From the NCBI GenBank assembly GCA_964017185.1, contig OZ024880.1:47071071-47135070 (forward strand): a stretch of DNA of 64,000 nucleotides, in the 5' to 3' direction. This document shows, piece after piece, positions 33,501-43,193 of the stretch (position 1 is its first letter; every line of letters begins with the position of its first letter). Below the pieces are notes generated by a model, which was given only the letters and a program-made list of their open reading frames with translations, did no database searches and was not told the DNA's origin. Source of the DNA: Rugalucina vietnamica. Its lineage: Eukaryota; Mollusca; Bivalvia; Lucinida; Lucinidae. Both the position numbers and the translations under genes were made by a program.

Positions 33501-36500
33501 TTTGCACCATTGATTCCATCTAGTGTTTTAACATTTGGCACTTTTGAATTAGAAATTTTAATTTTCAGTCCTTTCCTAGAATTAGTCATTGATTTTTCTT
33601 TCTCTCTGTCTACCAACTCTGCTGCATCCTTATCATCATGCTTACTTATATGATAGAAATAATCACCTATGTTATGAAATGGGTCTTCACAGACCTCACA
33701 CTTCAACAAGGGCTCATCACTTACATGTGTCTGTAAATGCATCTTTAACTTGCTGTATTTTGACAGTCTCTTCTCACATATGCTACAAACAAATGATTTT
33801 TTCACTGAACTTTGTTCTATTGTTTCCTCTTTAAAATGCATTGTATCCGAATGATACTTGTAATTAAGCTTTTTTGTGAAACCGCGTTTACACACTTTGC
33901 ATATATAAATCTTATGGGATTTGAAATGATTCAAGAATTCTTTCTTCACAACCTTTTCTGGACAAATCCTACAGGTAACAATTTCAGGAGCTTCAATAAC
34001 ACTTTCTTCATTTGGTAACCTACTTTTCTCTTTGTCTTTTTCAAAATCTAGCAACAAATTTAGCATTTCATCCTCAGTATTTTCAGCCTTTTCTGTCTCA
34101 ATACCCTTATCTGACTGCACATTTCGTATCATTTCAACAAATTTCTGTTGCTTTTCCTCCTCAATCTTTGTAGTTTCATCCAGCACATGTTCATTCATAT
34201 GATATAGATAAAATGCTTTGGTTTCCATTACAGTGTCACATATTTCACAATGAAGCCCAACTTCATCATTATTATGCATAGCCTCATGTCTTGTACATCT
34301 TAACTTATTCCCATACGCATTATTACAGAATCTACATTGATATGGTTTTTCTGACGTATGTTTTCTGATATGGTCCACAAGCTGGGGTATACGCATAAAC
34401 TGTCTCCCACAGTACTTACAGATTTTCTTCTGTTTTCTTTCACCATCATTGTCATCTGTCTCCTCCTCTGGACTCAATTCTCCACTCTCCCTATGCTTGT
34501 CTAGATGCTTGTACAGTTTCTTACGTTTTTCAAATTCTGCTGAACATATGAAACAAACTATATCAACCTTATAATCATCACTATTATTGTGTTCACTGTC
34601 TGAAGGCTCATTGAAATGTTTTCTTTTATAACCTCTCTGTTCTTGAACTATTTTGATCATATCAACAAATTCTTTCTGTTTAGCAGATTCATCTATTTCA
34701 TCTAAAGTACCATTTGCAGCTCTCTCATTCTCCACAGTTTTCACATTCATGTAATCTGTTCTTTTTTCAACACTATCTGGTGCATATTTATCAATTTCCT
34801 TAGGAAATGGCAGTCCTCCAGGGTAATATGTACCATCAGACAATTTTACAGCATTCAACTGATTCGCCTGCTTTTTATATGGTGAACTACTTGTCATGAC
34901 AATCTGCTTAGGAAGTGCTGCTGTCGGTTGTGTAAAGGCTCTTGGGTACATTGTTACAGAAGATTTTAATGATGTTGATGAGTCAGAGTAACATTTACTC
35001 AATGTCTGTGTAAATTCAACAGATGAGCTGGAACAATTACTCAAAGGGACTGCCGTGAATTGGTACCGACTTTGAGAAAAACATCCCATTTCATTTTTAA
35101 CATGATTTTCAGTCCCTTGTACTGGAGCCTGGTTTGCACTGGGTGATACTCTTGGATAAACATACTGTGGATCTGGCTGATACAATATATTGTTTACTGA
35201 CTTAGGTGGTATATAGCTCAATGTTGTCTGAACATAGGCAGGTAGGATGGAATTCACCGTAGATGAAGGTGACACCATGCTAGTCATAGTTTCTGGTTTA
35301 AAATATTTAGAAGAAACTGGCATTTCAATCACCTGAACTGCTGGCAGAGTGAGTGCCTGCTGTGCTCCAAAGGCGTAGTGATACTGTGGTAGCTGTTTTA
35401 TTGTTGAGATTGGCAACTGTACATTGTTCACTTGATTTATGTTCCCAATCATAGGTTGTTTGTTGTAATCACTTACAGCCATAGGTAAAATGGTAGGTGT
35501 AGTGGCAGAAGTTCTGGCAGTTTGAAGATTTAAGTCTGCCAGTGAAGTTTGAACTAATGTTGAAACTGCCACAGCTGTGTTTGGCTGTACTTCATTTAAC
35601 ACTTGTAAATTAGTGTTGGAAGGTAGAACTTGTGGTATCACGGATCCTCCAGCGAGAGACTTATTACCTGATAATGTTTGTATGCTATAATCTGCTACAT
35701 AAGGATGTTGAGATGCATGTGTTGTGAATGTCTCATTGGCAGAAAGATTAGACACACTTGAATGATTTGGCACATTTAGAGGCAAAATAACACCCACAGA
35801 TGCAGGAATAACCGTTGGCAGTGTATTCAGCTTGCTATTTGACAATGTTTGTATACTAAAGTCATTCCCATGCTTCTTTGTTGTATTTCCTCCATCTACA
35901 TGCACATTTTCATAATAAAATGGGATAGCTTCAAACAAGGGCTTTTCAACTGTACTTTCATAGTTACTTAACTGCACAGGCTTGTTTGTATTTGCCATAT
36001 TATAAACAGTTGTTTGTTTAACTGGCTGAATAATTCCCGACACAGTAAAATCACATTTTGTTGTTGCAATAGTAGGTTTCTCTATGGTAGTGATATAGCC
36101 TTGATACAATGGTTCAGCTATAAACTTATCTTGTTCAATCTGCAGTGTGTCAATATCTGGAGATTCACATGTGACTTTTGACTGTATATGATTAATATTG
36201 TATGAACCTGCAACATCTTGTGTCCCCAGTTTCTCTGACTGTTTAGTTTGCTGAAAACCTCTCCCATATGGCACAGCTATATATGTTGGTGTTTTGAGTT
36301 CTATGTGAGTCTTTTGAGCTTGTAGATCTGGTGACTCTGTATCAGTTAGGGGAGAAACTGGCTCTTTCAAGCTGTTTATTCTATTGCTAAACTGAGCACT
36401 TGTTTGTCTTAAATCAAGTTGTGATACATCAGCTTCCTGGCCTGTAGCAATGGTCGGAGATGATCTCACATGTTCAGTTGTCTGGTCAGTATCTGTTAGA

Positions 36501-36766
36501 ACATGGTTTAAAGCATCAATTGTATGATTGTCATTTTGCTCATTTGTGGACACTGATTGAAAGTTAGTGGCTACTGCTGCAGCTCTGTTGTTGCACTGAG
36601 GTAGGAGATGGGCCTGTAGACCTGCCAAGGACATTTGTTCTATGTGCAGTCTTTCATGAAGTATCAAGTCATTATAACTGGCAAACTCTTGAAAACAGGC
36701 GCCACATGTAAATGTCCCAGAACTTGATTTCAGGCTCCCGAATATGTTTTGATTATTTGTATCCAT
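30575..36766 (-). CDS. Giant C2H2 zinc-finger protein, 16 fingers, single exon
   Basis: A 2063-codon uninterrupted frame, ATG at 36766, TAA at 30575. I do not recognise an orthologue. Finger 1 is at about residues 19-41 (FTCGACFQEF...). About 60-730 is a long Ser/Thr/Gln/Pro-rich region with no fingers but repeated SIQTLS and QTxxxSxxxP motifs, resembling an activation domain. Fingers then come in groups: near 735, 779, 807, 837; 927, 952, 989, 1019; 1205, 1229; 1347; 1434; 1679, 1706; 1775. Linkers are mostly non-canonical (one SEKP-type linker near 803). Two finger pairs are alike: CRIC...LNHFKSH and CRVC...IEHFRSH, each followed closely by a second finger. Basic and acidic, Lys/Glu/Asp-rich spacers separate groups and include KKRK-type possible nuclear signals. 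EFVDMIKIVQ and KFVEMIRNVQ repeat ahead of finger groups. It is probably a nuclear DNA-binding regulator; targets unknown. A CAG just upstream (about 36789) could be a 5'-UTR splice acceptor. Confidence 0.85.
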   Translation of the reverse strand: MDTNNQNIFGSLKSSSGTFTCGACFQEFASYNDLILHERLHIEQMSLAGLQAHLLPQCNNRAAAVATNFQSVSTNEQNDNHTIDALNHVLTDTDQTTEHVRSSPTIATGQEADVSQLDLRQTSAQFSNRINSLKEPVSPLTDTESPDLQAQKTHIELKTPTYIAVPYGRGFQQTKQSEKLGTQDVAGSYNINHIQSKVTCESPDIDTLQIEQDKFIAEPLYQGYITTIEKPTIATTKCDFTVSGIIQPVKQTTVYNMANTNKPVQLSNYESTVEKPLFEAIPFYYENVHVDGGNTTKKHGNDFSIQTLSNSKLNTLPTVIPASVGVILPLNVPNHSSVSNLSANETFTTHASQHPYVADYSIQTLSGNKSLAGGSVIPQVLPSNTNLQVLNEVQPNTAVAVSTLVQTSLADLNLQTARTSATTPTILPMAVSDYNKQPMIGNINQVNNVQLPISTIKQLPQYHYAFGAQQALTLPAVQVIEMPVSSKYFKPETMTSMVSPSSTVNSILPAYVQTTLSYIPPKSVNNILYQPDPQYVYPRVSPSANQAPVQGTENHVKNEMGCFSQSRYQFTAVPLSNCSSSSVEFTQTLSKCYSDSSTSLKSSVTMYPRAFTQPTAALPKQIVMTSSSPYKKQANQLNAVKLSDGTYYPGGLPFPKEIDKYAPDSVEKRTDYMNVKTVENERAANGTLDEIDESAKQKEFVDMIKIVQEQRGYKRKHFNEPSDSEHNNSDDYKVDIVCFICSAEFEKRKKLYKHLDKHRESGELSPEEETDDNDGERKQKKICKYCGRQFMRIPQLVDHIRKHTSEKPYQCRFCNNAYGNKLRCTRHEAMHNNDEVGLHCEICDTVMETKAFYLYHMNEHVLDETTKIEEEKQQKFVEMIRNVQSDKGIETEKAENTEDEMLNLLLDFEKDKEKSRLPNEESVIEAPEIVTCRICPEKVVKKEFLNHFKSHKIYICKVCKRGFTKKLNYKYHSDTMHFKEETIEQSSVKKSFVCSICEKRLSKYSKLKMHLQTHVSDEPLLKCEVCEDPFHNIGDYFYHISKHDDKDAAELVDREKEKSMTNSRKGLKIKISNSKVPNVKTLDGINGANESSDKRELRHRDKDKRTDYSWHGLVEDKLKTIARDGENRNKNHEKRNRKQVVRYAENVNESSARHKNMRKRKLLGYSVSDIEENSESDIPLEEGKGLISDNNKVKEPGEVEVRLSERMKCRVCNRTLTKLNYIEHFRSHFLLTCEECQRSFVKKKTYISHYKNVHETEISEEFVDKEFSKFQEIKLPKPKDKKETKMVTASELRGNKKVSEVVNRDKSDTGTQPQRLLPQEMKEASTKSENQQDSQKIGYMFELGTDNPFVCTRCNRRFSKQCGVTSHLRMHANADSHRQKIVESAMPYSTKRQKIVESGVSPSVKINTETVSKELSTSNENSNHVSSKIEPEIKYFCEICQKTITQRHNYETHMKAKHKSEMLKAKTDMKQKETNVENEPKIKVGIEVRSPPKKRKIFVDHVYDRGKTTSDTNHHISSESVVEQETKLLSAKGKKMEKILVSSTHVSGNTCSGSSDNDIVRNESDTVEKADNDIKGKKASLNKMNGKRKGQTDTGSKDGKSDGKESEPTKKLETSINDIKEVSLTQFNENTQAQTNTDCKNDKDDLNDVDPVEKIDILKANDHGEAILKVIVLSNSAFKTCPICFMKIYSTELYEKHLKSHTKTTFDSCKSCDLSFESQEQLYIHRKTHVKIKPNLNTNLEDSNDGSDCTKYVKETHQEPQTKLMDKNNVNKNSQDLVCRLCYANFMTKAAYDIHLQHHTDEENDADESNNDDDVENMIDNLEQCGDAELVFEDNRNRDPGKVSVDSVKQDAKVQCLNEKNGNFYFIDKQYDNQSVHKLHDALDYVTQNDYPKQYSEQGWRYNVKGQLMNEQINGAIICANSEDGIKTKLNDTGQSSMIMNVSEEAYFHNMNMENSYNQIALPVNRNGLNQKLDRNLTSNASQTNYPIHNTGTPKGTQPFLVNDVSDGLSQNWNECVPTLPFSDNVNWQDKLQRELMYSNARAMSQPVRPDSIEYGSARNHDT

Positions 36767-37161
36767 TGTGAACCTCTATCTTCTTTCTGGTGTCAGAATC
36801 AAACACAGAATAAATTGCTTCTATAACAACAGTCAAAGTATTTGTAAATTATATAAAACCCTTCCTGAATCTGAGTGTGCACTTCAAGTCTTCAACCCAT
36901 TATGAAATCCTGTGTTTAACTGAGAGCAACTGTATAACTTAATAGCAGCATAAAGCTATCCTTTAACCCAGTCCCCATAATATCCAAGAGATCCCAATTT
37001 TTGTGAATTTCTTTAATTTACAGCCATTTGTCCAGGTGAATGTTTTTTTCTTCTCATTATCTTTATTTTCTTCACACATACACTTTCTTGCCAACCAATT
37101 CTGTATACACCTGAAGTGAATAAGAAAGATGAAATGACATTATCCCATTTTTGAAGAAATA
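36767..37161 (-). promoter_or_regulatory. 5' flank of the zinc-finger gene
   Basis: Nearly 400 bp before a pogo-like MITE. No TATA box or known motif was recognised; promoter role is positional inference. Confidence 0.25.
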
Positions 37162-37349
37162 CAGTTCAACCTCATTATAATGCGCCTCACTATAGTGCGG
37201 TTTTCAATATAACACGGCCATGTCATGGCTCCCAAACTGATTATTTTGCTATATGTCTATAGTAAGTAACCTCATTATAACACAGTTTCACTTATAACAC
37301 GGTCTGTTTCTATGGACCCCAAAGATAGCGTTATAATGAGGTTGACCTG
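37162..37349 (+). mobile_element. pogo/Tigger-like MITE, copy 1
   Basis: Ends CAGTTCAACCTCATTATAA and TTATAATGAGGTTGACCTG, flanked by TA at 37160-37161 and 37350-37351. The interior is rich in TATAACACGG-type motifs. End sequence and TA duplication fit the pogo group. Confidence 0.78.
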
Positions 37350-37491
37350 TAATTACCCCATCCCTATCAATTGGACAAGTCCACTTTCATTTTTAGGGAC
37401 AAAGGAGTGATTTTGAATTTTTATTCCATTTTTGGATGAAATTCCTCTAAGCAAACAGAATAGCCCCAAATGGAATGCCGCATAGACATAT

Positions 37492-37702
37492 GAGGGCATT
37501 TTGAGAAAAATAACAATCTGCATATGCAAAAACAAAGACACGAAGCTGATCAGCGCCTTTGTTTTCACGACTCGGATAGTACAATTCCTCTTCTACCTAA
37601 ATCCGAAATTTTAAGCCTCTATCTCTTTTCTGTGCTTGTACATGCCGGATAGTGTCGGACCTGTTCGGAAACCACATTGTTGGTTTTTCCACGAGAAGGC
37701 TC
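37492..37702 (+). mobile_element. GAGCC hairpin MITE, damaged left half
   Basis: The left terminus is degraded (GAGGGCATTTTGAG), half the palindrome is deleted (ACACGAAGCTGATCAGCG), the right end CCACGAGAAGGCTC is recognisable. Confidence 0.7.
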
Positions 37703-37727
37703 ATATAATATTTTCAATTGATAATTA

Positions 37728-37888
37728 CACTTCAACCTAATTACAACACGCCTCACTATAATGCGGTTTTCAATATAACATGGCCATGTCATGGCTCCCA
37801 TCGTAATTATTTTGCTAAATGTCTATATTACATAACATCATTATAAAAAAAAACACAATTTCAATAGCGGTATAATGAGGTTGTACTG
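37728..37888 (+). mobile_element. pogo/Tigger-like MITE, copy 2
   Basis: Ends CACTTCAACCTAATTACAA and TATAATGAGGTTGTACTG, flanked by TA on both sides (37726-37727, 37889-37890); shares ATGGCCATGTCATGGCTCCC with copy 1. Confidence 0.75.
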
Positions 37889-38098
37889 TATTTCATGCAT
37901 TTATTATTGCATAAATACCTGTGTCACATGATATTAACAGCCGTTTATTAAAGAAGAGAAAGCCATGCATTTATATTGCAACTCACGGGCTAATGTGCTG
38001 TTAATACATGACTTTTACTTATGCTCGTTACCAGGCGCCACATGTTAATAATGAGAAACTCAAGTTCGCCTGAAACGAGCATAAAAATGAAAGCTTTT

Positions 38099-38335
38099 AG
38101 TAGCGACCAAAAGTTGATACCCCCTTATACCCCACTTTCATATAGTAAAACTGGGGTATGCAGGGGTATACTTATTTTTGCTCCAAAACATAGCGAGGCG
38201 AGGCGGTTCTAACGTGTACCCACAATCTATATTTTGAGCAAAAATAAGAAAAATATCAATTTTTTTCTGATGAAATTTTCAATTTTTACAGGTGAAAGAA
38301 ATCTCTATATATTGCATGGGCACTAAAACTAAGGC
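38099..38335 (+). repeat. Palindrome-centred repeat, copy 4
   Basis: GGGGTATGCAGGGGTATACT, CTCCAAAACATAG, then only one arm of the palindrome (GGCGGTTCTAACGTGTACCC), the other deleted. Confidence 0.65.
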
Positions 38336-39119
38336 CCTGGCTTCCCTTTGCATTCCAAAAATCCTAAAAAGTGCCGCAAATAATTTGAAAATCAGTTCAC
38401 TGATAATTTTTTTTACAAAAACAATTATCTTGAATATGTATTTTGCATGTACACGAGAGGTAATCCTAGAACCCAAAAATCTGTAAAATATTAAAATTAT
38501 AAGTTTTGAAAACTATTCACATATTGTAGCCATATTGAATGATATTAGCAACCAATGTCGAAAGATAACTTTCGTAGTGGCTTTCATATTCTAAAAATTT
38601 GGCGAGCCATGTCGGAAAACAGGTGTAAAAGAAAGCTATTTACATCCTGTTTCTGTATATGGGCCGGGAACCAGTGGCATGTACAAGATCTTGTCATTAT
38701 ACACTATCATTGGGTAATGGAATGAAACTTGTTTGAATCAAGAGTCAAGGGGCCAAGTTCATCTTAAAAAATTTGTTTTATATTTTTGTAAAATTCATTT
38801 GAAAATTATTTTGACTCAAAACGTCTACAGATTCAGTACAGCTACAATAAGTGTATACATACAATTATTGTGTTTTGATCTGTTGCTTTTTAAATGAAAA
38901 ATAATCAATTTTGATTTGTCCAGGAAAACAGTTACTCCCCTTGCTAACATTTTCACTATGGAAAAAGACCTAATCAGTACTTTTTTCTGGCGTAAAATTT
39001 TTATTTGTGAATTGATTCAAATTTTTCTACCATACTTTTGGAATGAAAAAGAATGGGATAATCATATTTTTCTCGAGATTTTCAGAAAAGCGTGCTTTTG
39101 AAAATGTTAGTTTCCTAGA
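38336..39119. other. Intergenic, nothing recognised
   Basis: AT-rich stretch without recognisable gene or repeat family. Confidence 0.5.
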
Positions 39120-39330
39120 TAATTTTGTTTGTTTGTTTTGAGGTTTAACGTCCCAGTAAACAATTTTTCAGTCATGTCAGGATAGAGCCACTGCTTTCTG
39201 GATTTTAACAAGTACTTTGGGGAGTTACTGTGTCTTGCTTAAGATCACAACACGGTGCTGTCAGTGGGGATCGAACTGACCTTTCTATTTGTGGTCTGAT
39301 GCTCTACCACTGTGCCATTACGCTCCCCTG
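39120..39330 (-). mobile_element. tRNA-derived SINE, second copy
   Basis: Same body as at 29635: GTGTCTTGCTTAAGATCACA, CAGTCATGTCAGGA and TTTAACGTCCCAGTAAACAA as read on the plus strand; head TGGCACAGTGGTAGAGCATC on the minus strand. Confidence 0.7.
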
Positions 39331-39588
39331 TCTTAGATAGTGTAAGGACAGTAGAAATCACTTATGCCTCCACTCACTAAAAATATCAATGCAGAAGATT
39401 GCCTTTCAAAACCCTATTATGACAAATAGTGGCGTTCTCCCTCTCGGTATTGTGTCTTGACTCAAGTGTACACAAGACTATTTTACTTACCAACGTTATT
39501 ACAATGTCTCTATTAAGCTCTTTTTAATCTTAAAACCTCCAACCTGTGACACCCTGTATAGAAAAGAAAACATTCAAATATAATAACT

Positions 39589-39769
39589 GAGCTGCCTAAT
39601 GAGAAAACCAACAATCTGCACGCCTTTGTTTTTGCTACACGGATAGTACAATTCCTCTACTTTCTAAATCTAAAATTTCTAGCCTCTAGCCATCTTCTAA
39701 GCTTGTACAGCTCGGTTTGTGTCGGACCTGTTTGAAAATCATATTGTTGGTTTTCTCATGACACGGCTC
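39589..39769 (+). mobile_element. GAGCC MITE lacking most of the palindrome
   Basis: Ends GAGCTGCCTAATGAG and CATGACACGGCTC; the hairpin is reduced to CACGCCTTTGTTTTTGC. Confidence 0.82.
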
Positions 39770-39860
39770 AGTTTTTCAGTACAACTTTGAAAAGCATTAA
39801 TATACACGTTAGTCTTTGAATGAAGTTATTGAGAAATATAAACTGTTTTGTGGGTTATCA

Positions 39861-41515
39861 AACCAGAGGACCAATGGTCCTGTAAACGCTCACCTGAGTC
39901 TGCTGCATATACCAATAAACATGTTTGAATATTATGGTATTTAACCCCAGTGCAGGGGCAGATGAAGCCCTTGGGCCGTTTTCTTTTTTCAGAATAATCA
40001 ATATTCTGTCCATTTGCCAATTTCTTGGCTCTTGCTTGCTTTTCCCTTCTATTATGGTAATATACATGTATATTGCCCCTGGGTGTGAGCATATGAGCCC
40101 TTAGGTCCATTTTCTTTTTCAGAATCATTAATATTTAGTCCTACTACCCATTTCCTGCAAGATTTTCACCTCAAATGACTTTTTAAAAGTTTTCCCCATT
40201 CCAATGCACTGGCGACCTATGTTGACCTTGTCGTAAAATAGGTCAAGGTCACCACAGGGTCATGATTTATAAATACATTGTAGTACTTCAGCCATTGGTG
40301 CTTCATGCCAAGTTTCTTTGAAATCGGTCCACCAGATTCGGAGAAGAAGATTTTTGAAGGGGTTTTTACCATATATGGGCATGGCAGCCATCTTGGTAAT
40401 GTGAACTAGATAATTTATATATACATTAATTCCCCCATTCCATAGATGCTTCACATAAAATTTGGCTTTGATTCGCCAAGCCGTTTCAGAGGAGAAGATG
40501 TTTGAATATTATGCTAATATACATGTATATTGCCCCGGGGTGGGGGTAGATGAGCCCCTGGAGTCCAGTTTTTTTCAGAATCATTAATATTCAGTCCTAC
40601 TGCCCATTTCCTGCAAGACTTTCACTTTAAATGACATTTTAAAAGTTTTCCCTATTCAATTGCATTGGCGACCTATGTTGACTGTGCCATTAAAAAAGGT
40701 CAAGGTCATTACAGGGTCATGATTTATATACACATTGTAGTACTTGAGCCATCCATACTTCATGCAAAGTTTCTTTGAAATCGATCCACCGGTTCTGGAG
40801 AAGAAGATTTTTGAAGGCTTTTTACCATATATGGGCATTGCGGCCATCTTGGTCATGTGACCTGGATTATTTATATATACATTGATTACCCCTTCCTATT
40901 GATGCTTCACATAAAATTTGGCTTTGATTGGCCATGCGGTTTCAGAGGAGATAATGTTTGAATATTATGGTAATATACATGTATATTGCCCCGGGGTGGG
41001 GGCATATGAGCCCCTGGGGTCCATTTTTTTTTTCAGAATCATTAATATTCAGTCCTACTGCCCATTTCCTGCAAGACTTTCACTTTAAATGACTTTAAAT
41101 GACATTTTAAAAGTTATCCCCATTCAAATGCATTGGAGACCTATGTTGACCTTGCCGTAAAATAGGTCAAGGTCATCACAGGGTCATGATTTATATATAC
41201 ATTGTAGTGCTTGAGCCATCGATGCTTCATGCCAAGTTTCGTTGAAATCAGTCCACCGGTTCTGGAGAAGAAGATTTTTGAAGGGTTTTTACCATATATG
41301 GGCATGGCAGCCATCTTGGTCATGTGACCTGGATTTCTTATATACACATTGGTTCCCCCTTCCTATAGATGCTTATATAAAATTTGGCTTTGGTTGGCCA
41401 AGCGGTTTCAGAGAAGAAGATCTTTGAAATTGTGGACGGACGCCGGACGGACGGACGCCGGATCATGGCCATCCTATAAGCTCACCTTGTGAGCCTAACG
41501 GCTCAGGTGAGCTAA
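39861..41515 (+). mobile_element. Helentron/HINE-like element, family 'GAGGACCAATGGTCC', copy 2
   Basis: Same ends as 25055-26590: AACCAGAGGACCAATGGTCC at the left, TGAGCCTAACGGCTCAGG then TGAGCTAA at the right, (GACG)n near 41434-41460. Slightly more than three core units of about 450 bp, each with AGGTCAAGGTCA or a close variant. Confidence 0.75.
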
Positions 41516-41883
41516 TAAATAGCAGGGAATCATTTCCTATTTTGTTAACTTGAACACTCTGTGCTTATCACAGGCTGAGTATTTTGGCAAGTGACTATCT
41601 CGAGCAAAATATCTCTTTAGGCGGCCAAATTGTTCAAGGAAACTGGCTGGTAAGAGTGAGCTGACAGTCAACAACAAAAAGGCTTTTTAGATCCCTAAAG
41701 ACAGCAGGCTGGCTCAAAGGAACTTTTGCTGGTGACAGTAAACTGTCAAAAGCAATCCCCTTTATAACTATATACAGTATACAAGGTGGATATTTAAGGC
41801 AAGTGGAGGGATAATGATCACCAATTTGTTTGGGCCACAGAATGCCAAATTCACTGAATGTTTAAGGTTAAACATGTTTCATA

Positions 41884-42087
41884 TCAGCCATGTGGAAGCC
41901 GTACAACGTCCATGATCTCAACTTCTGGAGGTTTTGACCATGAACATGAACAACCATGGCATTCACATGACAGCTTACAAATCGCACAGTGTTTGCAGCG
42001 AGAACCTGGAAAAAGGTAAACGCTGCAGACACGTCTGCCCCAAGACAGTGGTGTGATAGATGTGTGAATTGTAAGAATGTCGTACAG
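41884..42087 (-). CDS. Possible Cys-rich terminal exon
   Basis: On the minus strand a good acceptor (pyrimidine-rich TTTTTCAATTTCTGTTTGACAG) ends at 42088, followed by 67 open codons and TGA. The peptide contains WGRRVCSVYLFPGSRC and then KHCAICKLSCECHGCSCSWS, with nine cysteines in about 30 residues, and ends EVEIMDVVRLPHG. The regular C-x2-C and C-x-C spacing suggests metal binding. No upstream exon, start codon or family was recognised; the opposite strand is also open for about 48 codons. Could be a real last exon or chance. Confidence 0.35.
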   Translation of the reverse strand: MYDILTIHTSITPLSWGRRVCSVYLFPGSRCKHCAICKLSCECHGCSCSWSKPPEVEIMDVVRLPHG

Positions 42088-42950
42088 CTGTCAAACAGAA
42101 ATTGAAAAAGACCAGATTTATTTTTAGTCAGCAAGATCCCTGGAGCGTTTGAACCTACTACAGGTAACTTGCAAGACACACCTTGGGGTATGATGATGAT
42201 TTATTATAGTGACAAGTACATATATATATGAATATAACACATACAAAGGTGTAAATATATATTGTATTGGTTTTTCTAGGAATTATTCCTAATAAACAAT
42301 AGAAAGATTTTGATCTCTGTACGTCTGCTTTTGTTTACATCTCATCTATAACAGTCCAGTGATTTTTTTCAGCATTTTGGGAACGGTACCAGTACCAGTT
42401 CAATTGGTAAAAATAGCCTAATTTTACCGTCATTTGGGAAAATCGGCGACATTTATCTTCGAAATGGTAAAAATATCATGATAAGTGTTACAGTATTTTG
42501 TTTTCTAAAAATAAACAACGTATGACTGGGATGAATGAAAATTGGCATTATTCCATGTCACAAATACATCAGATTAATTGACTTATTGGTGCTTTTAACA
42601 ATACATGTATAAATTATGGTTGCAGTTGTGAGTCTGTTTGGGAAACTTTCTCAGATTGGGAATTTTGAACCATGCATTTGGGAAAAAAAGGTACTTTTTG
42701 CCATTGGGAACGACTCCTAAAACCGGAGTCGGTTTTATAGCGAAAAAAATCACTACAGTCTCTCATAAAATGTCAAACAAAGCACGCATTTGACCAAAAA
42801 ATATGTGTTTATCGGTCTTGTGCTGCTTATTGGAATGGGGAAGAATTTTGGAGTAGTCAATTTCCACACATTTCAATCCATCCCATAATGGAAATCTAAA
42901 ACCATACAAATAAATGGCATTGTTGTTATAATCGAGAGAAGTGAATTAAT
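42088..42950. other. Intergenic, nothing recognised
   Basis: AT-rich. GAACCGGTACC-like and GGGAA-rich words recur around 42380-42730 (CATTTGGGAA several times), but no family or gene is recognised. Confidence 0.4.
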
Positions 42951-42954
42951 ATTT

Positions 42955-43189
42955 GAGCCGCATCGTGAGAAAACCGGATTTTTGCCTAAGCGAAAACAAA
43001 GGCGCAGATCAGCTTCGCGGTAACCGCGAAGCTGATCAGCGCCTTTGTTTTCGCTACACGGATAGTACAATTTCTCTTCTTCTTAAATCCGAAATTTCAA
43101 GCTTCTAGCCTGCTTCTGTGACTGCACATGCCGGTTTGTGTCAGACCTGGTCGGAAACCCCGAAGACCGGTTTTCTCGCGTCGCGGCTC
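42955..43189 (+). mobile_element. GAGCC hairpin MITE, best-preserved copy
   Basis: ATTT at 42951-42954 and 43190-43193. Ends GAGCCGCATCGTGAGAAAAC and GTTTTCTCGCGTCGCGGCTC. The central palindrome is perfect: AGATCAGCTTCGCGGT then its complement, between AAAACAAAGGCGC arms. Probably closest to the founder sequence in this window. Confidence 0.92.
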
Positions 43190-43193
43190 ATTT

